Source: Paenarthrobacter aurescens TC1
GTDB lineage: Bacteria; Actinomycetota; Actinomycetes; Actinomycetales; Micrococcaceae
Length of the DNA: 64,000 nucleotides
Assembly (NCBI GenBank): GCA_000014925.1
Contig: CP000474.1
Coordinates: forward strand, 2,666,001-2,730,000
Direction: 5' to 3'
Position numbers and translations under genes: made by a program
Part shown: positions 39,015-48,948 of the stretch, piece after piece
How the letters are laid out: the number at the start of each line of letters is the position of its first letter
Position numbering within the stretch: the stretch's first letter is position 1
Notes under the pieces: generated by a model
Database searches by the model: none
Told to the model about the DNA's origin: nothing
What the model saw: the letters and a program-made list of their open reading frames with translations, nothing else

Positions 39015-42000
39015 ATGCCCGGTCGTTCAGCTACCCGATCACAGCGAGTCTTCAGGGGATTTCTTGTGCCCTTGGTGATTGGCATGACGGCGGCCCTGCT
39101 GCCCCTTACCGCCCCCGTAGCGGTAGCCGCTGGCCCATGTGATCCGGTAGTAAACGCCGTGGCCTGTGAGAACTCCAAGCCCGGAAGTCCTCCGTCCGAG
39201 TGGGACATCGAGGTTCCGGGCGACGACAGCATACAAGGCTTCTCGACCGAGATGAGCGTCAATGCCGGCCAGCCAATACGCTTCAAGGTGGATACTGACG
39301 CGTCAACTTACACCATCGGGATTTACCGTACGGGCTGGTATGGCGGCAACGGGGCCCGCAAGATCGCGAATGTAACTCCATCGGTTTTCCGGCAGAATCA
39401 GCCCCAGTGCCGAACGGACTTGGCCACCGAGCTATACGATTGCGGCAATTGGGCGGTGTCTGCAACCTGGCAGGTACCGGCTACGGCCGTCTCTGGCGTC
39501 TACGTGGCGCTGCTAACCAGACCCGACACTGGCGGCCAAAGTCACATAACGTTCGTTGTTCGGTCTGACTCGAGCCGCTCGGATGTTGTGTTCCAGACGT
39601 CTGATACGACGTGGCAGGCTTACAACACCTATGGCGGCTCCAATTTTTACCAAGGCGGCGAAAACGGCAGGGCCTACAAGATCAGCTACAACCGTCCAAT
39701 GGCCAGCCGCGGTGCTAATGCCGGCAGAGATTTTTACTTTGCCAATGAATACCCGATGGTCCGGTTTCTGGAACAAAACGGTTACGACGTCAGCTACATC
39801 AGCGGCCTCGATACGGACCGCAGCGGTTCGTTACTGCTCAACCACAAAGTCTTCCTCTCTGTAGGCCACGATGAATATTGGTCTGGCGCCCAGAGGGCCA
39901 ACGTCGCGGCGGCCCGCGATGCGGGTGTCAACCTGCAGTTCCTGTCCGGGAACGAGATGTATTGGAAGACGCGGTTCGAACCTTCCATCGTGGACGGCGC
40001 TGCCGGGCGCACACTGACTTCATATAAGGAGACCTGGTCCAACGGCAAGATCGACCCCAGCCCACAGTGGACAGGTACTTGGCGGGACCCTCGCTTCGCA
40101 TCACAAGCCAACGGCGGCGGACTACCGGAGAACGGGCTGACCGGAACCCTTTACATGTCCAATTACTCCGATCTACCCGTGACGGTTAGCTCCGAGGAAG
40201 GAAAGACCCGGCTATGGCGTAATACCCCCCTGGCGTCATTACCCGCTGGCTCATCGGCAGCCTTGGCTCAACACACAGTCGGCTATGAGTCCAACGAAGA
40301 CATCGACAACGGGTTCCGTCCGGCCGGCCTCATCCGGCTTTCCACAACGGTAGGGAGCGTACCCGAATACCTGCAGGATTACGGGAACACCGTCAAGCCC
40401 GGAACTACGACACATAATGTGACGCTTTATCGCGCTGCGAGCGGCGCCTTGGTCTTCTCAGCCGGCAGCGTGCAATGGACTTGGGGCCTGGACCAGGAAC
40501 ACGACGGCAACGGGGCGGCAGCGGATCCCAGGATGCGGCAAGCCCAGATCAATCTCTTTGCGGATATGGGCGTGCAGCCTGCGACGCGTGCGGCAGGTCT
40601 TGTGGCCGCAGCCCCGAGCAGCGATCGGACAGGGCCTACGGTTGCTGTTACCGCACCGGCCAACGGCGCCACAATCCCCCACGGCTCCAAGGTCACCGTC
40701 ACTGGCACCGCGGCCGACAGCGGCGGCGTGGTAGCCGGCGTCGAGGTTTCCACGGACGGCGGCAACACATGGCACCCTGCCGTGGGAAAGCAGAACTGGA
40801 CCTTCAGCTACATACAGCAGGGCCTGGCGACTGCCACCATCCAAGTCCGGGCAATTGACGATAGCGCCAACATTGGTACGCCCACCACCCGCAACCTCGT
40901 ACTCGCCGGACCCTACAGCGTCTTTGGCCAGACGGTTCCCGCCATTCAGGACTCCGGCGACGGTGGAGCCTACGAAATGGGACTGCGCTTCACTCCCACT
41001 GTTGACGGCTTCATCACCGGCGTGCGCTTCTACAAGAGCGCGGCCAACACAGGAACACATACAGGCTCGCTCTGGAGCTCCTCCGGCGAGCGCCTGGCCA
41101 CGGCCACCTTTACCAACGAGACTGCCAGCGGCTGGCAGACCACGCTGTTCAGCCAACCTGTGGCTGTCACGGCCGGGCAGAAGTACACCGTCTCGTACTG
41201 GGCACCACGGGGGCACTATGCCATAAAGGACTTCCAGTGGGCGAGCTTCGGGTCTACTGCTGCTCCGCTAACCGTGGCTGGTGGCTTCGGAGCTGAACCA
41301 GCAGGCGTCTACAGCACGTCGCAGAGCTTCCCGACTGCCAGTTACAACGGGGGCAACTACTTCGCCGACGCCATCTTCAGCACCGTGGACAACTCCCCTT
41401 TGACGGTGTCCGGGCACTCTCCGATCCCGTCGTCGTCCAGCGTTGCGGTTGCCACGAAGGTCAGCGCGGTGTTCTCCAAGCCCGTTACCCCAGCAAGCGT
41501 ACAGTTGACGTTGCGGTCGTCCGCTGGCCCTGTGGCCGGGACCACTGCATACGATGCTGCGACCCGCCGCGCCACTTTCACTCCAAGCTCGCAGTTGGCG
41601 TTTAGTACGCAGTACACGGCGACGATCGCCGGTACTGACGCGGTCGGCGGACAAGTAGTATCCGGCGGCACTTGGACGTTCACCACAGCGGCCACCCTGC
41701 CTGTCCCCGGCTCCTGCCCCTGCAGCTTCTACGATGACAGCGTCACTCCGGGGATTGCCGAGATTCGCGATGGCGGTCCGCTGACGTTGGGCGTTCGGTT
41801 CTCGAGCGTTTCGGCAGGCGAGGTCACAGGCATCCGCTTCTACAAGTCGGCCGGGAACACCGGCACTCACACGGGCGCCCTTTACACGGCCAACGGCCAG
41901 CAATTGGCAACAGTGACCTTCGCCAACGAGAGCAGCTCCGGATGGCAGACCGCCATGTTCAGCCAGCCGGTCCAGATTACGGCCAACACGCAGTACATTG

Positions 42001-43928
42001 CCTCTTACAAGACACCTACAGGCACCTATTCCGCCACCGCAAACGGTTTCGGCCCGGGCATGAGTGTTGGGCCGCTTCGGGCAGATGCCGACGCCGGCGC
42101 GTACTCGTACAGCGGGGACTTTCCCAATTCGCGGTCGACCGCCAGCTACCTGGTTGACGTCATCGTCATGATTCCAGCGCCGCCATTCACGGTTGGCTCC
42201 CATTCACCCCTGCCTGGTTCCTCAAGTGTTCCGCTGGATAAGGCTGTGTCAGCCGTGTTGTCGGAGGCCGCGGTGCCGTCGAGCGTCACGCTGTCCTTGA
42301 AGAACAGCAACGGGGTTGCGGTAGCGGGCACCACCACGTACGACCAAGCAACACGGAAGGTTACTTTCGCTCCTTCTGCGTCCCTTGCGGCAGGTATGTC
42401 CTACACGGCCACCCTCACCGCCACGGCGGTGTCCGGGCAACCGATGTCCTCCGGTGGTTCGTGGACCTTCACTACCGTTCCCCCGCCACGGACCCCGGGA
42501 GTGTGCCCCTGCACCTTGTACCAGGACACGGTAGTACCTACCACCGCCGAAGTGGACGATGGCATGGCTTTGACATTGGGCGTACGGTTCGCCAGCGATA
42601 CCGCCGGTCAGATCACCGCCATCCGTTTCTACAAGTCGGGTGGGAACACCGGGACGCATACCGGGTCCCTCTATACCGCAGCGGGGCAATTGTTGGCATC
42701 AGTGACATTTACCAACGAAACAACAAGCGGCTGGCAGACTGCGACCTTCAGTCAGCCAGTGTCCATCCAGGCTGACACAGAATACGTGGCCGCATACAAG
42801 TCTCCGAGTGGCAAATATTCCTACACCGACGGAGGGTTCGGCGCCGGCTTCACCAGCGGTCCGCTCCGCACAGCGCCAGACTCCGGAATGTATTCGTATA
42901 CAAACAACTTCCCGAGTGACCGTTCGTTTGCAAGCTACTTGGTGGACCTCGTGTTTAGTGTCACGACTGCTCAGCTAACGGTCTCAGAACAGATTCCGGC
43001 ACCGGGTGCTACCGGGATTCCTGTGGACGTCAAGCCGTCCATCACGTTCTCGTCCGCCATCAACCCCGGCGCTTCGTTCACGTTGACCGCGAACGGCGCG
43101 TCCGTCGCAGGGACGGCTGCATTTTCTGCCGATGCCCGGACCATCACCTTCACCCCAAGCGCGCCGCTCCCTAACAGCACAGCGATTTCGGCCACCGTGG
43201 CGAACGTCGTGTCCCAGCAAGGGCAGGCGTTCCCCACCACCACCTGGCAATTTACAACTGCGGCCCCGGCCGTTCAGCAATCCACGATTTTCGGGTCGCT
43301 GGTTCCACAGGTCGCCGCAAACTCTGACTTCCTGTCTGTGGAACTGGGTACAGCCTTCACGGTGTCCCAAGCCGGGAACGTGACGGGAATCCGCTTCTAC
43401 AAGGGGGCCGGAAACACGGGAACTCACGTGGGCTCTCTGTGGAACGCGGCAGGCACCCGTCTGGCGCAAGTGACCTTCACCAATGAGACGGCGACAGGCT
43501 GGCAAACTGCCACCTTGGCCACACCAGTGGCATTGACGACGGGCCAAACCTACGTGGTGTCCTACCGGGCACCGAATGGCCGCTACTCGTCGACATCCGG
43601 GTTCTTCAACCAGACATGGACGAGCGGGGTATTCACTGCCGCTGGCCCGAACAATGGCCGCTACCGGTACGGCTCCGGCGGAGTCATGCCAACCAGCTCC
43701 TGGAATGCCACCAACTACTTTGTGGACGTGGTGTATTCCTCCGCAGCTCCGGCTCAGCAGCAACTGGCCGCCCCATCTCCGTCGCCCACACCCACTCCGA
43801 CAGTGACTCCGACACCAACGCCGACCGCAACTGCGACAGCGACGCCAACTCCGAGTCCGTCACCGAGCCCGACGCCCAGTCCCACACAAACAGGCGGGCT
43901 AGTATGCGGGCTGTTGCGGGTCTGCTGA
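39015..43928 (+). CDS. secreted multidomain protein: dimethylformamidase-beta-like domain, Ig-like domains, four DUF4082-type repeats
   Basis: Exported protein of 1637 residues. A Sec signal peptide (about 1-39) ends at PVAVAAG. Residues about 60-525 resemble the large subunit of N,N-dimethylformamidase, with VGHDEYWSGAQR (Tyr288), GNEMYWKTRFE (Tyr316) and GYESNED (Glu425) as possible iron ligands. One Ig-like domain follows (about 535-630). Four DUF4082-type repeats then begin near 636, 899, 1163 and 1422, each with a version of GxRFYKSxxNTGTHTGSL and ETxSGWQT. SbsA-type Ig domains fill the gaps. A Pro/Thr/Ser stretch (about 1590-1627) precedes the tail GGLVCGLLRVC; there is no LPxTG motif. 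Likely a surface or secreted C-N hydrolase; substrate unknown. Confidence 0.82.
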   Translation: MPGRSATRSQRVFRGFLVPLVIGMTAALLPLTAPVAVAAGPCDPVVNAVACENSKPGSPPSEWDIEVPGDDSIQGFSTEMSVNAGQPIRFKVDTDASTYTIGIYRTGWYGGNGARKIANVTPSVFRQNQPQCRTDLATELYDCGNWAVSATWQVPATAVSGVYVALLTRPDTGGQSHITFVVRSDSSRSDVVFQTSDTTWQAYNTYGGSNFYQGGENGRAYKISYNRPMASRGANAGRDFYFANEYPMVRFLEQNGYDVSYISGLDTDRSGSLLLNHKVFLSVGHDEYWSGAQRANVAAARDAGVNLQFLSGNEMYWKTRFEPSIVDGAAGRTLTSYKETWSNGKIDPSPQWTGTWRDPRFASQANGGGLPENGLTGTLYMSNYSDLPVTVSSEEGKTRLWRNTPLASLPAGSSAALAQHTVGYESNEDIDNGFRPAGLIRLSTTVGSVPEYLQDYGNTVKPGTTTHNVTLYRAASGALVFSAGSVQWTWGLDQEHDGNGAAADPRMRQAQINLFADMGVQPATRAAGLVAAAPSSDRTGPTVAVTAPANGATIPHGSKVTVTGTAADSGGVVAGVEVSTDGGNTWHPAVGKQNWTFSYIQQGLATATIQVRAIDDSANIGTPTTRNLVLAGPYSVFGQTVPAIQDSGDGGAYEMGLRFTPTVDGFITGVRFYKSAANTGTHTGSLWSSSGERLATATFTNETASGWQTTLFSQPVAVTAGQKYTVSYWAPRGHYAIKDFQWASFGSTAAPLTVAGGFGAEPAGVYSTSQSFPTASYNGGNYFADAIFSTVDNSPLTVSGHSPIPSSSSVAVATKVSAVFSKPVTPASVQLTLRSSAGPVAGTTAYDAATRRATFTPSSQLAFSTQYTATIAGTDAVGGQVVSGGTWTFTTAATLPVPGSCPCSFYDDSVTPGIAEIRDGGPLTLGVRFSSVSAGEVTGIRFYKSAGNTGTHTGALYTANGQQLATVTFANESSSGWQTAMFSQPVQITANTQYIASYKTPTGTYSATANGFGPGMSVGPLRADADAGAYSYSGDFPNSRSTASYLVDVIVMIPAPPFTVGSHSPLPGSSSVPLDKAVSAVLSEAAVPSSVTLSLKNSNGVAVAGTTTYDQATRKVTFAPSASLAAGMSYTATLTATAVSGQPMSSGGSWTFTTVPPPRTPGVCPCTLYQDTVVPTTAEVDDGMALTLGVRFASDTAGQITAIRFYKSGGNTGTHTGSLYTAAGQLLASVTFTNETTSGWQTATFSQPVSIQADTEYVAAYKSPSGKYSYTDGGFGAGFTSGPLRTAPDSGMYSYTNNFPSDRSFASYLVDLVFSVTTAQLTVSEQIPAPGATGIPVDVKPSITFSSAINPGASFTLTANGASVAGTAAFSADARTITFTPSAPLPNSTAISATVANVVSQQGQAFPTTTWQFTTAAPAVQQSTIFGSLVPQVAANSDFLSVELGTAFTVSQAGNVTGIRFYKGAGNTGTHVGSLWNAAGTRLAQVTFTNETATGWQTATLATPVALTTGQTYVVSYRAPNGRYSSTSGFFNQTWTSGVFTAAGPNNGRYRYGSGGVMPTSSWNATNYFVDVVYSSAAPAQQQLAAPSPSPTPTPTVTPTPTPTATATATPTPSPSPSPTPSPTQTGGLVCGLLRVC

Positions 43929-44028
43929 AGGCTAGCTGAAAGGGACTGCTTCCGCTGGTGTCCGAACCCCTGAACTCCGGGCCGGGCGCCAGCGGATCCA
44001 TGCAGTGGACCCCTGACCTCGAGCAGCT

Positions 44029-45057
44029 TCAGCGGACCACGCTGGGTGACCATGCGTGGGCGATGAACAGGCTCGGCTGCGAGTCGGGATCGGTTGCCAG
44101 CTTCCAGATGTTGCTGTCCCCGTCAATGGTTTCGTCCGCTAAACCGTAGAGAACGTTCTGGTTGTCGAGCCATTCGATCTGGTCATCGACACTGCGGTTC
44201 TCAGCGAGTACCGTTTCCCGTCCCGTAGCGAGCTCAAGCACAGCGACGTTCCAGTGGGCTGCCAACGCCCCGCCGTCGTTCTTCTTAAACGCGATCCGCG
44301 TGCCATCAGGCGAGATGGACGGACACTCAACGTTGTCGTGAATGGCAGTCAGGGTCTTGGCGGACAGGCTCCCCCGCACCAGCCAGATGCGCCCTGAGGA
44401 AGCGGCAGTAGCGTAGAAAACATCGCTCTGGCCAGGCGCGAAGGTCACACCCCAAATGTTCCTGTCGGTGGCAAGAAGCCTTTCGCCGTTCACCATCAAG
44501 GCGAAGTCCTCGAGGTTACCGGAGGTACCTTCCGGAAGGCTGATCTCGGTGGCGGTGGAAAAGCCTGCTGTGGCATAGGAGTGGCCGGAAACGAAAACGG
44601 TGGTGGCGATCATGGAACCGTCGGGGCTGATGCGGGTCCTGCTGGGTATTCCCGGGACCGGCCAGGCCCGTTGCTGCTCCCAGTTGCGGTCCAGCACAGC
44701 AGCCTCGAATGCCGTCACCAATCCCCGGTTTGTCTTCAGGCACACCACGTTCTCCGGCGTTCCGTAAACGCGATCGCACTCTTGTCCACTCACCGCCCGG
44801 GTGCCATCCGGGGAGTCCAACGGAACAGTGGCGGCGTTTCCGTAGCCTTGGCCTGATGCTGTGTTGCGAAAAAGGATGAAGGGTCCGGCCGGAAGCGGCT
44901 GGCTCGCCGTGACGCCCACGGAGGAGGCCGCAGTGCGACTCTCCTCGAAACGCTGATATGCGCTCACCGCGTAGATACCTGCCGCCACCAGGACCAGTGC
45001 CGTGACGGCAAGGAGGGCACCCCACCGCAACTTACCTTCCGCGAGCCCGCCGCTCAT
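44029..45057 (-). CDS. membrane-anchored beta-propeller protein (TolB/PD40-like)
   Basis: Protein of 342 residues with one N-terminal membrane anchor (WGALLAVTALVLVAAGIYAVSAY) and an extracytoplasmic part that reads as a beta-propeller. Repeats of the PD40 type include PSRTRISPDGSMIATT, CPSISPDGTRIAFKKNDGG and IEWLDNQNVLYGLAD. Such propellers usually mediate binding rather than catalysis. The ATG overlaps the stop of the MFS gene (ATGA), so the two products are probably made together. It converges with the large secreted-protein gene. Confidence 0.75.
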   Translation of the reverse strand: MSGGLAEGKLRWGALLAVTALVLVAAGIYAVSAYQRFEESRTAASSVGVTASQPLPAGPFILFRNTASGQGYGNAATVPLDSPDGTRAVSGQECDRVYGTPENVVCLKTNRGLVTAFEAAVLDRNWEQQRAWPVPGIPSRTRISPDGSMIATTVFVSGHSYATAGFSTATEISLPEGTSGNLEDFALMVNGERLLATDRNIWGVTFAPGQSDVFYATAASSGRIWLVRGSLSAKTLTAIHDNVECPSISPDGTRIAFKKNDGGALAAHWNVAVLELATGRETVLAENRSVDDQIEWLDNQNVLYGLADETIDGDSNIWKLATDPDSQPSLFIAHAWSPSVVR

Positions 45058-46349
45058 GCCTCGTCACTTGCATCCTGAACCGGGGCAACCCGGGCGCCTC
45101 TCAGGATGAACGCGACGGCCACGACAGCGCAGGCGAGCAACCCACCGGCCACCACCATGGCCGTTGGCGCACCGACTGCGTACCAGAGGACACCGAAACC
45201 TGCCGATGCCATCATCCGGCTGAGAGCCACCACTGTCTGCGCAGAGGCAATGCCCGTGGCGAGCTTCCCCGGAGGGGTTAGTTGGCTGGCCAAGGCGGCC
45301 AGAACGCCATCTGTGGCTGCGTAGAACGCTCCCAGGAGGACCAGGCAGCCTACAGTCGCCCAAAGCCCCCCGAAAGGTGCCGCCGCGAGGAGGTAGGTTG
45401 CCAGTAGCGCAATGTGTCCCGCTACGAACACCGGGATCTTTCCCACCCGGTCCGCCAGCCGTCCCAGCGGAATGGCGAAGGCGAGGAACACCACATTTGT
45501 GCCCACAAACAACAACGGAAACCACTGGACGGCGAAGGAATCCCGTGCCTGCAGCACCAGATAGATGAAGCCGTCACCAACGGTCACCAACCCCAACAGC
45601 CCCGCAGCAATCAGCAGCTTGCCCAGCCCTGGTTCCTTCAGGTGACTCCAGGAAAAAGCGAAAAGCCGGCGTCCTTCGCGTTCCTCCGTGCCCTTGAGGC
45701 CACGCGCCTTGATATCAGGCACCACCAAAGCAAGAACAGCAACACCGATCACGGCGAACGCCAGAGACACCACAAACACCGTGCTGAAACCGTTGGGAAT
45801 CATCAACAACACGAAGAACGCGATCAACGGCCCGGCCGCGGCGCCGATGTTGTCCAGCATCCTGTGCACGCCGAAGGAACGAGCCAGATGTTCGGGCTGT
45901 GCTGAGACCGAAATGAGGGCGTCCCGCGGTGCCGTGCGGATGCCCTTGCCGATCCTGTCACCGGTAACTATTGCCGCTATTGCCCAGAACCCGCCCGCGA
46001 AGAGAAAACCAATCCTGGCAATCATGGACAAGCCGTAGCCGGCCAAAGCTATTCGTTTGGGGTGGCCACTGCGGTCGGCAGCCCAGCCGGCCGCAATCCT
46101 GACGATCGCACTGGCGCCCTGGTTGATGCCGTCGATGAACCCAAAGGCAATGGTGGACAATCCCAGGAATCCGGTCACATACAAAGGGAGGATCGCGGTG
46201 ACCGACTCCGAGGAGACATCGGTCACCATACTCACAATGCCCAACCACAAAATGACCGGAGACAAACGGAACGGCACTTCGCTCGATAGTGCCGTTCGTG
46301 TTCCCTCCGGCTTGTCCCGTTTACCTCGGTCCGAGAGTGAAATGTACAT
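45054..46349 (-). CDS. MFS transporter
   Basis: Major facilitator protein of 431 residues with about 12 membrane spans. It has LWLGIVSMVTDVSSESVTAILPLY near residues 34-57 (shown only in part), GWAADRSGHPKRIALAGYG as the motif-A loop, and GDRIGKGIRTAPRDALIS. The last is typical of a branch of uncharacterised exporters with a GxGIRxxPRDA motif. It lies between the anchored protein and the propeller gene, 8 nt from the first and overlapping the second. Substrate unknown. Confidence 0.85.
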   Translation of the reverse strand: MYISLSDRGKRDKPEGTRTALSSEVPFRLSPVILWLGIVSMVTDVSSESVTAILPLYVTGFLGLSTIAFGFIDGINQGASAIVRIAAGWAADRSGHPKRIALAGYGLSMIARIGFLFAGGFWAIAAIVTGDRIGKGIRTAPRDALISVSAQPEHLARSFGVHRMLDNIGAAAGPLIAFFVLLMIPNGFSTVFVVSLAFAVIGVAVLALVVPDIKARGLKGTEEREGRRLFAFSWSHLKEPGLGKLLIAAGLLGLVTVGDGFIYLVLQARDSFAVQWFPLLFVGTNVVFLAFAIPLGRLADRVGKIPVFVAGHIALLATYLLAAAPFGGLWATVGCLVLLGAFYAATDGVLAALASQLTPPGKLATGIASAQTVVALSRMMASAGFGVLWYAVGAPTAMVVAGGLLACAVVAVAFILRGARVAPVQDASDEA

Positions 46350-46357
46350 CGCTGCCC

Positions 46358-47065
46358 CTAGTCCGCCGCCGTGTGCAGGCTGCCCAAAAGCTGGAAACGT
46401 GAGTTGCCGGTACCTGTTGTCGATACCGAAACCGTGACCGTGTCTGTGCCCCGCACGAACCGTTCGGCAACAGCTCCTTCCGCTGCGGGGGCTCCCTCCG
46501 ACCAGAATCCATGGGCCACCAACGACTGCCGGAAGGATGCCAGGACCTCGGCCTGCGGTTTGGCAATGATTCCGTCCGCTGTTACTTGGAGGACATCACC
46601 AGACGTCGATATTGAGGTGGAACCGATCGTTGTTCCTTGGGGCAACGTCAAAATATCGGCAGGCCATCCGTCCACCACTTCACCGGCCGCACTTCCGGGC
46701 TCAGGCAAGGTGGTGATCAGTGGCGCGGGGGCAGATGGTTCGGGCAGACCTGTGGGAGTGGCGGTTACCGGCGGGAGGACCTCGAGCGGCTTGGCGGTGG
46801 ACGGGCCACCCTCCTCCTCGCTGTTGTTGCCTGCGCTGCCTTCGGCGCCCGACGTCGGGCTACCGGACTGGGCGGGCTCCCCGGCACCACCCGGGGTCGG
46901 GGTCCCTGAAGCGGTGGCGTTGGAGCCTGGGGTTGGGGCGGAAGACGTTGTGCTTTGGGCGGCCGACGGCCCTGGCTTCCCGGCCATCTGGTCCAAAACT
47001 ACGGCGACGGCGGCGATCAGCACAGCAAGGCAGATGCCCGCAATGACCAACCGCCGCGCCATCAT
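46358..47065 (-). CDS. membrane-anchored protein with low-complexity linker, unknown function
   Basis: Protein of 235 residues. An N-terminal membrane segment or uncleaved signal (LVIAGICLAVLIAAVAVVLD) is followed by a Ser/Thr/Pro/Gly/Ala-rich linker (about 30-115). A folded C-terminal domain of about 95 residues begins near DGWPADILTLPQGTTI. That domain has one or two helices (EVLASFRQSLVAHGFW) among beta strands. I do not recognise the family. It is the first gene of a three-gene operon with the MFS and propeller genes. Confidence 0.7.
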   Translation of the reverse strand: MMARRLVIAGICLAVLIAAVAVVLDQMAGKPGPSAAQSTTSSAPTPGSNATASGTPTPGGAGEPAQSGSPTSGAEGSAGNNSEEEGGPSTAKPLEVLPPVTATPTGLPEPSAPAPLITTLPEPGSAAGEVVDGWPADILTLPQGTTIGSTSISTSGDVLQVTADGIIAKPQAEVLASFRQSLVAHGFWSEGAPAAEGAVAERFVRGTDTVTVSVSTTGTGNSRFQLLGSLHTAAD

Positions 47066-47245
47066 GGCATGTCCGGGGTGACGGGATTGCCGAGAGGTTG
47101 GTACGCCTTTTCACGATGGACGGCGGGTAGAACTGACGCCACCCACATTGTGGTGGCGTTGATCCTTGCGATGGCGATTCGAAGCGCCAAGCTGTTCATG
47201 GGGACAGTCTGCCATTGCGACCCCGATTCCGGAACAGTTTTGGCC

Positions 47246-48208
47246 CTACCAACGTCCATTCCGCGGCCGCGGTTGGCACACCGGGCAGGTATAGGAAGAA
47301 CGGTTCATAAACTGTTCCCGCTTCATGACGCTGTGCAATCCGATTGCCTCGCAACGGCCACACAGTTCACCGGCACGTCCGTAGGCATTGAGCGACCTGG
47401 CGAAGTACCCGGAATCGCCATTGACATTCACATAGAGGGAGTCAAAACTCGTCCCCCCTGCGGCAAGGGCGGCGTTCATGACGTCTTTCACAGCCTCAAC
47501 CAGGCGCTCGGCATCCGCCCGGCGAAGTGTGTCTGTGGCCCTGGCATAGTGGAGACGGGCACGCCACAAGGCTTCATCTGCATAGATGTTGCCGATGCCG
47601 GAAATGACCCCTTGGTCCAGAAGAGCGCGCTTCAGGCCGGTCTTGCGGCCCTTGACCTTCCGGTAGAACGCGTCAAAAGAGAAGTAAGGGTCAAGCGGGT
47701 CCCGGGCAATGTGCGATGCTTCCTCGGCGATCTCCGGCAGGGGCGTTTCGCCCAGGCCGCCAGGGCCACCGTCGACAGTTGGCACCAAAGCAGTCACGAA
47801 CAGGCCACCAAAAATCCTCTGGTCCACGAACCGCAGCTGCTCAGGCATCCCGTCCGCCGGGCTGAGGCTGATTCTGACCTTCAGGTGCTTCTCATCCGGC
47901 ACCACGGGGTCCTGCATCAGCAGCTGCCCGCTCATTCCCAGATGCGCCATCAGCGCCACCTTGGGGAGCTCGTCCGCGGGTTCGGTGTCGGATACGCCGG
48001 ACATGACGAGGGGCATCCAGAGGAACTTGCCTCGACGGACGACGTCCAGCACGGTTGCGTGCTCAAGATTCCCGATAAAGTCTTCTGTTCCGAGGGCATG
48101 GCGTCGGATGGAGCGCGGATCAAGGACATCAACACCGGTGACGGTACGGCCACGAACCCACCGGGCCAAGCCGCGGCGGACAACCTCTACTTCAGGAAGT
48201 TCAGGCAT
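47246..48208 (-). CDS. mutM: formamidopyrimidine-DNA glycosylase
   Basis: Fpg/MutM, 320 residues, removes 8-oxoguanine and formamidopyrimidines and cuts the DNA backbone. Pro2 of [14 protein letters not shown] is the catalytic nucleophile, with Glu3. The helix-two-turn-helix domain includes [22 protein letters not shown]-terminal zinc finger has CGRC and CPVC pairs about 20 residues apart. It is followed by a 180-nt gap before the accessory operon; nothing convincing is seen in that gap. Confidence 0.96.
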   Translation of the reverse strand: MPELPEVEVVRRGLARWVRGRTVTGVDVLDPRSIRRHALGTEDFIGNLEHATVLDVVRRGKFLWMPLVMSGVSDTEPADELPKVALMAHLGMSGQLLMQDPVVPDEKHLKVRISLSPADGMPEQLRFVDQRIFGGLFVTALVPTVDGGPGGLGETPLPEIAEEASHIARDPLDPYFSFDAFYRKVKGRKTGLKRALLDQGVISGIGNIYADEALWRARLHYARATDTLRRADAERLVEAVKDVMNAALAAGGTSFDSLYVNVNGDSGYFARSLNAYGRAGELCGRCEAIGLHSVMKREQFMNRSSYTCPVCQPRPRNGRW

Positions 48209-48214
48209 CCGGGT

Positions 48215-48925
48215 TCAAGCGGAAGAAGGACCGGCAGTAGTGGGATCCAAGGCAGTCAGGGCACGCCAGGCATCAGCGGCTGCTTCCTGCTCTGCTTCTT
48301 TCTTGGAATGGCCCGAGCCCCGGCCGTAGGGAGTTCCACCGATGTTCAGTACTGCCTCGAACGTCCTGGCGTGGTCCGGCCCGGAGCCCTCCACAGCATA
48401 GTGAATGGCGCCCAGTTGCCGGCTCGCCGTAAGTTCCTGGATGCTGGTCTTCCAGTCGGTTCCTGCTCCAAGGGCACCGGCATCTTTGAGCAGCGGGCCC
48501 ACCAGGCGCATCACCAGTTGGCGTGCGGTCTCGATGTCGTTCGAGAGATACGTGGCCCCGATCAGGGCCTCCATGGTGTCAGCCAGGATGGAGGCTTTGT
48601 TCTTGCCGTCAGTCAGCTTCTCGCCTTGACCGAGGTAAATAAACTCGCCGACGCCGATCTCCCGGCCAATACCAGCCAAAGCACGCGTACTGACGACGGC
48701 GGAGCGTCGCTTGGCGAGCTCACCTTCAGGCAGCGAGGGGTTCTCACGGTAAAGAGAATCGGTGACCGAGAATCCCAGGATGGAGTCGCCGAGGAACTCA
48801 AGACGCTCGTTGGTGGGAATCCCGCCGTTCTCATACGCATATGAGCGATGTGTCAGAGCAAGACGAAGCGTCTCGGTGTCAATCGAGACACCGAGACGCT
48901 TCAGAAGCTCTTCAGTTGAAGACAT
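48215..48925 (-). CDS. rnc: ribonuclease III
   Basis: RNase III, 236 residues, cleaves double-stranded RNA in rRNA and mRNA processing. The signature [16 protein letters not shown] has the catalytic Glu and Asp. [13 protein letters not shown] contains the second acidic pair. The C-terminal double-stranded-RNA-binding domain has [16 protein letters not shown] and [18 protein letters not shown]. It is 6 nt upstream of mutM on the same strand. Confidence 0.96.
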   Translation of the reverse strand: MSSTEELLKRLGVSIDTETLRLALTHRSYAYENGGIPTNERLEFLGDSILGFSVTDSLYRENPSLPEGELAKRRSAVVSTRALAGIGREIGVGEFIYLGQGEKLTDGKNKASILADTMEALIGATYLSNDIETARQLVMRLVGPLLKDAGALGAGTDWKTSIQELTASRQLGAIHYAVEGSGPDHARTFEAVLNIGGTPYGRGSGHSKKEAEQEAAADAWRALTALDPTTAGPSSA

Positions 48926-48948
48926 CCTTAGTCAGCCTGTACGGCAGA

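Noticed and set aside
47062..47259. 65-codon minus-strand open frame between mutM and the anchored-protein gene
   Set aside because: It overlaps both neighbours and lacks a clear start signal or protein character.
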